Source: Yamagishiella unicocca
Taxonomy: Eukaryota > Chlorophyta > Chlorophyceae > Chlamydomonadales > Volvocaceae
Direction: 5' to 3'
Length of the DNA stretch: 64,000 nt
Assembly: GCA_003116995.1 (NCBI GenBank)
Contig: BDSL01000039.1
Span: 682,001-746,000 of the forward strand
Shown here piece after piece: positions 58,601 to 64,000 of the stretch. Position 1 is the stretch's first letter. Every line of letters starts with the position of its first letter. The notes under the pieces are model-generated. The model was not told the DNA's origin and ran no database searches. It saw only the letters and a program-made list of their open reading frames with translations. Both the position numbers and the translations under genes were made by a program.

Positions 58601-61600
58601 CTCCCAGGACTCCGGACTTCGGCGGCCGCTGGCTGCCTGTGTTCGAGCCCCCAGCCGCGCGACGCAGCACTGAGGTGCTGTGGCCCGTGGGTCTCACGTC
58701 CACCCAGCTGTACGCAATCGTGTGCAAGCCCGCGGAGCCCCGGCCGCAGGTCTCCCCCCGCCCCTTCTACACGCCCATGGACCTGCAGCCGCCGATGCTG
58801 GTGGTGGACGGGGGCTGCCCGCCGGAGCTGGAGGGGCAGGCGCTGCTGCTGGGGCTGTCCAATGCGTCGCTGAGGACACGGTGGGTGTGGTTGGGGGGAA
58901 GCGAGGTGGAGGGTAGGCGGGGTGGTGGGTACAACGTCGCTGCTCCTCCCAGACATGGCTCACACGGACGCAGACAACATCGGCCCCCCCCGGCCAACAC
59001 CCGCCAGCGTTGGCCCCACCCCCGCCCCCACCCACCCACCCACCCCTCCATCACCCTCGGTTAAAGGTCCACCGCCAACCCCCTCCTGAGCTTTTCTCCA
59101 GCCCGGCGTTCTACTTTTTTCCGTTATCATGATCCACCGCTTCCACCTCACCCCACCCCCCTCCTCATGCCGTGTGAACTGGCTTCCCTCGCCGCCACTC
59201 CCCAACCCCTGTCGTACGTCTGTCCTACAAACGCTGCTCCTCGCATCCACGGGTCTTTCTCGCAACCCTCTCCTCTGTCGTACAGCCTGGAGACCGCCGA
59301 GGCCAGCGGGCTGGTTGAGGAGGCCTCCGACCTGAACCACCTGCTGCTGCGCGGCCAGGCAGAGCAGGACCGGGCGCTGCTCAAGGCCTTCCAGCGGGTG
59401 GTTCGGGCGGACCGGCACGCGCGGGCGCTGGAGCTGGCGGCGCAGCTCAACCTGTTCAAGAGCGTGGAAGGTGGGCGGGAGGCGGTGGGGGCCGAGGGGC
59501 AGTGGCTACCGAGGGGACCCTAGCTAGACGGCGGGGGTTTATAAGAGAGTCCGCGAATCCGCGGCCGACAAACCGAAGGCGGGCGAGGTGGTGGTCCGGA
59601 GGAGAGGCGCGGCAGCCGTTAAGTTGTGTGGGTGGGACTTGGAAGGGCTCCCAGGGGGGTTGTGGCGGCGTCTGAGTGCGGACTGCGGCAGCAGCGGCCC
59701 GCAGCGCACCGCCTTCCCCGGCTCGTTCCGTGGGCCTGCCCTCGCCCCCTTCCCTCCCCTCATCGCCTGTTTTCCCCGTCCCCATCCCCGCTTACCCCAG
59801 CCCAACCCAAACCTCAAACAACCCCAAACCAAACCCCAACTACAAACCAACCCCAAACCAACTCCAAACCAACCCCAACCCCCCAGGCGCCTTGACGCTG
59901 GCCAATCACCACCAGGTGGGGTTGCGGGGGGAGGCCGCTGGGTGAGACACGCAGACTGGTGGTTGCGTACCGGCCGCAACACGAAGCCTTAAGTCCACAC
60001 TGTAACCTCATCAGCAGACAACCACTCAGCAGTCGTCCCTCATCCACACACACACACCCCAAACCATTCGAACCCCAACCCTGTCCCCCTGCCCTCCTGC
60101 CCCCCTCCCGCCTTACACGAGTTTCCGCGTCACCCCCTGTCGTGTAACCCCTCTTTATGCCACCCTCCCCCCTCCCTTATATAAAACCCCCTCTCCACGG
60201 GTCCTCCTCGCAACCCTCTCCACCCCCCTCCCCATACCAGGCTCGAGGCCTGGCGGAGCGCATCGGCGCCTTCATGGCTTCCCGACAGGCCATGATGGAG
60301 GCAGCGGCGCCGCAGCCCGGCGCCGCTGACGGCGACCCGTACGGCCAGGCGGCGCACCAGCAGCACCACCACAACCACCAACAGCAACAACGGTCGTACA
60401 CGCCCATTCCGTTTGGCAAGAGGTGGGGGCTGGGCCGCGGCACCGCGCGGGTGTGTGTGTGTGGGGGGGGAAGCAGGTTGAGATGCCGGACAGGGCTTGG
60501 GTCAAGGGAGGGGGTGAGGGCGGTCTCAGGCGTACCGGCGAGCGACGGGGCTGTGCGGCCAATGGCCCTCCGCTGCATCGCCGACGCTTGGAGGACGCTT
60601 GGGGGGAGTGACGCTTGGAGGACGCTTGGGGGGAGTGACGCTTGGAGGACGCTTGGGGGGAGTGACGCTTGCCACTCCAACCTGCCTACCCACCCACCCA
60701 CCGCCTGCCACGTTTCTCGTCGGTTATCACTCGCCGCGTAAGTGTCGAGTTCCCTCAACACGGGTTGCCTCAACAACCGATCACCGCCCGCAACCCGCCC
60801 CCTAAGTGCCGATCCACGGGTCTTCCTCGAAACCCCCTTCCACGTCCTCAGCAGCGGCGGCGTCGACCCGGACCAAGCGCAGGCGGCAGGCGCCGCGGCG
60901 GACACGCAACCACCACCACCAGCCGGCCGCAGCAGCGGCGGCCGGCCACTGGCTCCCGCGGACCTCAACGCCTGCCCCGCTACTGGTGGCGGTGGCGGCC
61001 TGACGCCCTTTGCCAACATGGTGACCGCCGAGCCGGGGTCAGCGGGGGCGCCCGGGAGGTCCACGGGGCCCAAGTCGGGCGCACGCGGACTGCCCACTCC
61101 CAACACGCTGCTGCAGGTGAGGGTGCATCCCGTGTGGAAGGGTTCGAGGGAAACCCGTGGATGTCCGTGTGGAAGGGGGGGGGAGGCGGCGGAAGGGGGT
61201 GTGGGAGGAGACCCCTGGGTCGGCACCGGAGGGGGTTTGATAAGAGAATCCGCGAATCCACGGCCGACAAACCGGAGGGCACCGGAGGGGAAGACAGAGG
61301 CGGAGGCGGGAAGTGGGCCGGGGCTGGGCTGGTTTGGAGTGTGCTGGTGCTTGTCGCGGTTGTCAAGGTATGGGGCGTGTGTGGGCCATGGCGGTGTGGT
61401 ATTGCTGGCGAATGGGAAAAGCCCAAACACTGGTTCAGCGAACCGAAATGTTTTGGGTATGTTTGGTGCCGTTGCCAATGATGATTGCCGGTTTCCACGC
61501 GGTTGCGGCCGGCGGTCCTCTAACTAGGCCCTCACCATGGCGTTCCTGCGGCATGTCGGTCCTCAGATCCCGGCCCCCCTACCGACTGCTGCTGCTCCCT

Positions 61601-61708
61601 CAGGCCGCCACCGCTAAGCCCGACGGCGGCGGCGACAGCAACAAGCGGAAGCCTGCTCCGACCTATAACAACCCCTTTGCGCGTAAAGCCCCAAAGCTGG
61701 GCAAGTGA
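49669..61708 (+). CDS. CTF4: Replisome adaptor CTF4 / WDHD1 / AND-1
   Basis: Eighteen exons: 49669-49911, 50188-50337, 51348-51503, 51972-52155, 52722-52861, 53401-53515, 54123-54519, 54899-55049, 55419-55500, 55955-56146, 56857-57003, 57545-57728, 58608-58880, 59286-59470, 59887-59915 (29 nt), 60241-60422, 60852-61116 and 61604-61708. The protein is about 1059 residues, near the family size. Residues 1-325 are a WD40 propeller (FLTTAGADGKVFLRD, LSFSPDGTRLAAAGDDSLIK, LYAATAGQDKRVVVWDV). An acidic, Gly-rich linker follows. Residues about 460-860 are the SepB trimerisation/propeller domain (FDPWAQYSDWTAPLPAGEQA, AVATSRHLLRLFSLAG, GGRWLPVFEP). The tail is His/Gln-rich and ends with NPFARK, typical of the family. 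No HMG box is seen. CTF4 links the CMG helicase to DNA polymerase alpha-primase at the fork. Intron 4 appears to use a GC donor. Confidence 0.94.
50660..51236. repeat. CTF4: 31-bp minisatellite, 18 copies, in CTF4 intron 2
   Basis: The unit starts GGTGCCTTGCACCCCTACCA and ends CCACCACGGCC. Eighteen almost identical copies are followed by one diverged partial copy. Since 31 is not divisible by three, all three plus-strand frames stay open across it, giving spurious reading frames of more than 300 codons. Confidence 0.96.
53258..53394. repeat. CTF4: 15-bp minisatellite before CTF4 exon 6
   Basis: About nine copies of AACCCGCACCGCCCC/AACCCGCACCACCCC ending only a few bases before the acceptor of the exon at 53401. 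The array itself forms the C-rich polypyrimidine-like tract. Confidence 0.9.
56572..56661. repeat. CTF4: 15-bp tandem repeat in CTF4 intron 10
   Basis: Six copies of GAGGTGGTGCCGCTC, each containing a CTCGAG site at the junction. Confidence 0.92.
60593..60673. repeat. CTF4: 27-bp tandem repeat in CTF4 intron 16
   Basis: Three copies of a unit containing GACGCTTGGAGGACGCTTGG and GGGGAGT, which itself holds two GGACGCTTGG sub-repeats. Confidence 0.9.
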
Positions 61709-62645
61709 GCGCTGCGTAGGGGGGGGGCGGGGCGCGTAGGGGGGAAGCGAATGGGTGTTGGCCGGTCCGGAGCTGGCAGTCCATGAGGGCCCCCCTCCGT
61801 GCATCCACGGGTCTTCCTCGAAACCCTCGGTGGAGGGGGTGGGGGATGGCGGCGAGGAGTGGAGGGGGTGGCGAGGGGTCGAACTGAAAGTGGTGGTGGA
61901 GGGGGTGGCGAGGCAGAGCCCGATGGATGCCGGGGTAGCTGCCCTGCGCATGCAGGGGTCGAAGTCAAAAGTGGGGAATTGAAGTGAACATGGGGAATCG
62001 AAGTCAAAGTGGGGGAGATGTCGCGAAGGCCCGCCACTGCGGAGGCCGGAGCGGTAGTGAGCCGCCCATCAGCCGAATGACGCGGTGATGGTGGGGGCGC
62101 AGGGGTCGGAGAGTGGTCAGTTGCGGGGTTTTTTGGCTCCGGGAGGGCCGCAGGCACCGCGCCTCAACCCGGTTTTCCCTCAAAACATATAGGGGCGTCG
62201 GGCCATTGGGTGCGTTGCCCCACCTGGCCGCGCCCAGTGCGGCCGCCGGAGCGCTCCAGGGGTGGGTGGGCGCGGATCCTGTGTTGCGCAGGTGAATGGG
62301 GGGGGGGTGAGACAGGGGATTACCGGTTGCGTGATTGATTCGTTCGCATTGTACGGGCAGTGAGTGACTCGGACCTCGGTCAAACGGCTTACAGCCGGAG
62401 GCGCGGTAGCAGCGACTGATGTAAGGTCTGGCTGTGACCTCCGATGGAACCCGCATCCGCCATCCTTGCGCAACGCCCACTCGGCTTGAGAAGCCAGGGA
62501 AGGGTAGCGCCAAATAGACGCGCTCGTCAAGGCCAACGCGCTCACTCCGCATGTTGTGGCGTGATTTTGGTCTAGCGTCGCACGTAGCTAGACGCCGGCG
62601 GTTAGCCCGGTGCCAGAATTACAGAAAGACGACAGAAATGATTCG
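61709..62645. other. CTF4 3' region and spacer
   Basis: No gene is supported. A TGTAA at 62420-62424 is a possible CTF4 polyadenylation signal, about 710 bp past the stop. An inverted family A motif lies at 61801-61828. Confidence 0.4.
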
Positions 62646-62952
62646 TGTTACGAACGGTGTTACGGATAACCGTCAGATGGAGTTACTGGCAAACGCCGTC
62701 TGACTGGGTTACGCTACCGTAACATCGTCACGAGCATGTTACGAACTACGAACTGGGTGCTAGAAACCCCCGCCCGACATTGAGTCCTAGCAACTGACAG
62801 AAGCCGTTTTGGCTCCCTTAGCAACAGGGTATAAATACCCTGGGGAGGAGTTGGGACAGAAGTGAGTACTTACGAAGCTCTTTGAATCTCAACTTGACGG
62901 GGCGAACCCGTCCTAAGACTTATTCGCTGCTTACACGGCTCGAATCACAACA
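62646..62952 (+). repeat. Probable long terminal repeat (5' LTR)
   Basis: The segment starts TGTTACG and ends CACAACA, giving TGTT...AACA inverted ends, and contains a TATA box (TATAAATA, 62830-62837) embedded in the palindrome GGGTATAAATACCC. A TGG-initial stretch that could be a primer-binding site starts within a few bases of the end. The partner LTR is outside the window, so the boundaries are inferred from sequence form only. Confidence 0.45.
62830..62837 (+). promoter_or_regulatory. TATA box of the retroelement
   Basis: TATAAATA within GGGTATAAATACCC, about 890 bp upstream of the Gag-like start codon, on the same strand. Confidence 0.55.
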
Positions 62953-63009
62953 TTTTGGAGTCTTAGGCTCAGTTCGCCTAAGCAGTAGCTCAGAACAATA
63001 GTTCCCCAG

Positions 63010-63377
63010 CGGGGTTTCCCGTGCTTCATACTTTCTGGCTATATAAGCGTGTTGAGCCCTGCTAGGGGTCCGTGCCTTATGGGATGAGAGGTGGCGGGTT
63101 CCGATGTTTGCATCGTTGCGGCGCTTCACTGGTTCGTCGGGTGCTGGGCTGTTAGGTTGGTTGGCGGCCAGTTCCTGATAGGGGAGCCTCTAGTGCAAAT
63201 TCCCCCTGGGGTGCTGGCTGCTGCTCTGTATGCCTACGGCCTGTCAACTTGGTGTTCTGGTGGTTTGCCTTTGTTTCGGTGCATGTCGGTATTTGTTTCC
63301 TCCGTCTTGTTCAGTGTCAGGCGATGCGCCCGATGGTTCTACCTCTTGGTCTGGAACCCACTGTAACCGTTACAACA
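63010..63377 (+). mobile_element. 5'-truncated LINE inserted in the retroelement leader
   Basis: Flanked by a perfect 10-bp target-site duplication, AGTTCCCCAG (63000-63009 and 63378-63387). The 368-bp body matches, in opposite orientation, the 3' half of the element at 47689-48350: it has the same ORF end (KRVEPC then a stop), GGGGTCCGTGCC and TTCCTGATAGGGGAGCCTCT, and it ends CACTGTAACCGTTACAACA. The nested position shows that it inserted after the surrounding retroelement did. Confidence 0.85.
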
Positions 63378-63716
63378 AGTTCCCCAGTGCCCGGCCGTCC
63401 GTGCCGCAAACCTTGCAGCACTATAGGCCTCGACTAGGTTAAGGACTGTCCAGCTACCAACCTGGCTAGTTGTATATCCCTCGACCAACTCGACGTCTAT
63501 GCCTATTGGGTCTTGGACCTCGTTCCTGAACGCTCTGCCCGAGGTCACTCCGGCTGTGCCGCCCGTGACGGCCGCAACCTCCGCAACCTCCGGTACGAGC
63601 CGTCCGTGTTCGGCCTTTCGCTCTTCGTCCCCTCTGGTGTGACTGCTCGTAGTCGAGTTTTGTCCCTCTGTAAGAACCTTTGGCACTCGCGTGCGGAGAC
63701 CCCATAAGAAACATGT

Positions 63717-64000
63717 ATGGCCGACGAACTGGCCGTCGTTCGTGAACAGCTAGCCGAGCTGCGTCGTAGCATGACTGACACGGCCGCGGCCGCAGAGGCC
63801 AATACGATGCGTCTGGCGTTGACTGATGCCCTTGCGCATCCAGAATCGAACCCCGCTTTCGTGGCCCTCCGTAAAGAGATGGACACGCTGAAGTCTGGGA
63901 TGGAGAACCCCGAGGTACGCGCCCAGGTACGCGCCGAGGTAGTTTCCGCCGGAACCTCTGCTGCAGGACCCGGTGGTCCGCCTCCTCAGACCCAACCCCA
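63717..64000 (+). CDS. Gag-like N-terminus of a retrotransposon polyprotein (partial)
   Basis: An ATG at 63717 opens a frame that stays open to the window edge (94 full codons). It begins MADELAVVREQLAELRR, is predicted helical or coiled-coil with heptad-spaced Leu residues, and passes into a Gly/Pro-rich segment (AGPGGPPPQTQP). Its position downstream of an LTR-like segment, and its similarity in style to plant and algal LTR-retrotransposon Gag N-termini, suggest a Gag or Gag-Pol start. No capsid, protease or reverse-transcriptase motif is inside the window, so the superfamily cannot be assigned. Confidence 0.5.
   Translation, partial: MADELAVVREQLAELRRSMTDTAAAAEANTMRLALTDALAHPESNPAFVALRKEMDTLKSGMENPEVRAQVRAEVVSAGTSAAGPGGPPPQTQP

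Overview
The window is nuclear DNA from a eukaryote, most likely a volvocine (Chlamydomonadales) green alga. The evidence is: GC-rich genes with many short exons and strict GT..AG introns, introns crowded with minisatellites, plastid-type leaders, TGTAA near several 3' ends (the green-algal polyadenylation signal), and an interstitial CCCTAAAA array that matches the Chlamydomonas telomere repeat. Exon models below were built by hand from splice signals, codon phase and protein-family conservation. No RNA evidence was available.

Layout, left to right. A C-rich left end holds one weak pair of exon candidates on the minus strand (641-1232). A minus-strand gene (6935-2942) encodes a probably plastid-targeted protein with paired UVR motifs and an ApaG domain. 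It is divergent from a plus-strand nucleoside diphosphate kinase (7218-8690) across a 282-bp shared promoter region. The large subunit of replication protein A (RPA1, 13 exons) spans 9887-15876. A long low-complexity gene of unknown function with an ankyrin-like patch spans about 17716-24694. A small SET-domain protein (26370-28584) follows, then carotenoid cis-trans isomerase CRTISO (15 exons, 30893-41609), one intron of which is a 1.5-kb G-rich array. Next come a helix-hairpin-helix plus HNH nuclease-like gene (43798-47617) and the replisome adaptor CTF4/WDHD1/AND-1 (18 exons, 49669-61708).

The right end (62646-64000) is the 5' end of what looks like an LTR retrotransposon, with a TATA-bearing LTR-like segment and a Gag-like reading frame running off the window. 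Its leader is interrupted by a 5'-truncated LINE that has a 10-bp target-site duplication. Three more pieces of the same LINE family lie at 46.4-48.6 kb.

The genes do not form an operon-like unit. Two are replication-fork factors (RPA1 and CTF4) and two are probably plastid proteins (CRTISO and UVR-ApaG). The main points worth checking are an RPA1 whose DBD-C zinc-ribbon cysteines are all missing, the HhH+HNH protein, the UVR-ApaG fusion, a probable GC-AG intron in CTF4, an ATG-only first exon in NDK, the G-rich CRTISO intron, and three families of short dispersed motifs spread through introns and intergenic DNA.
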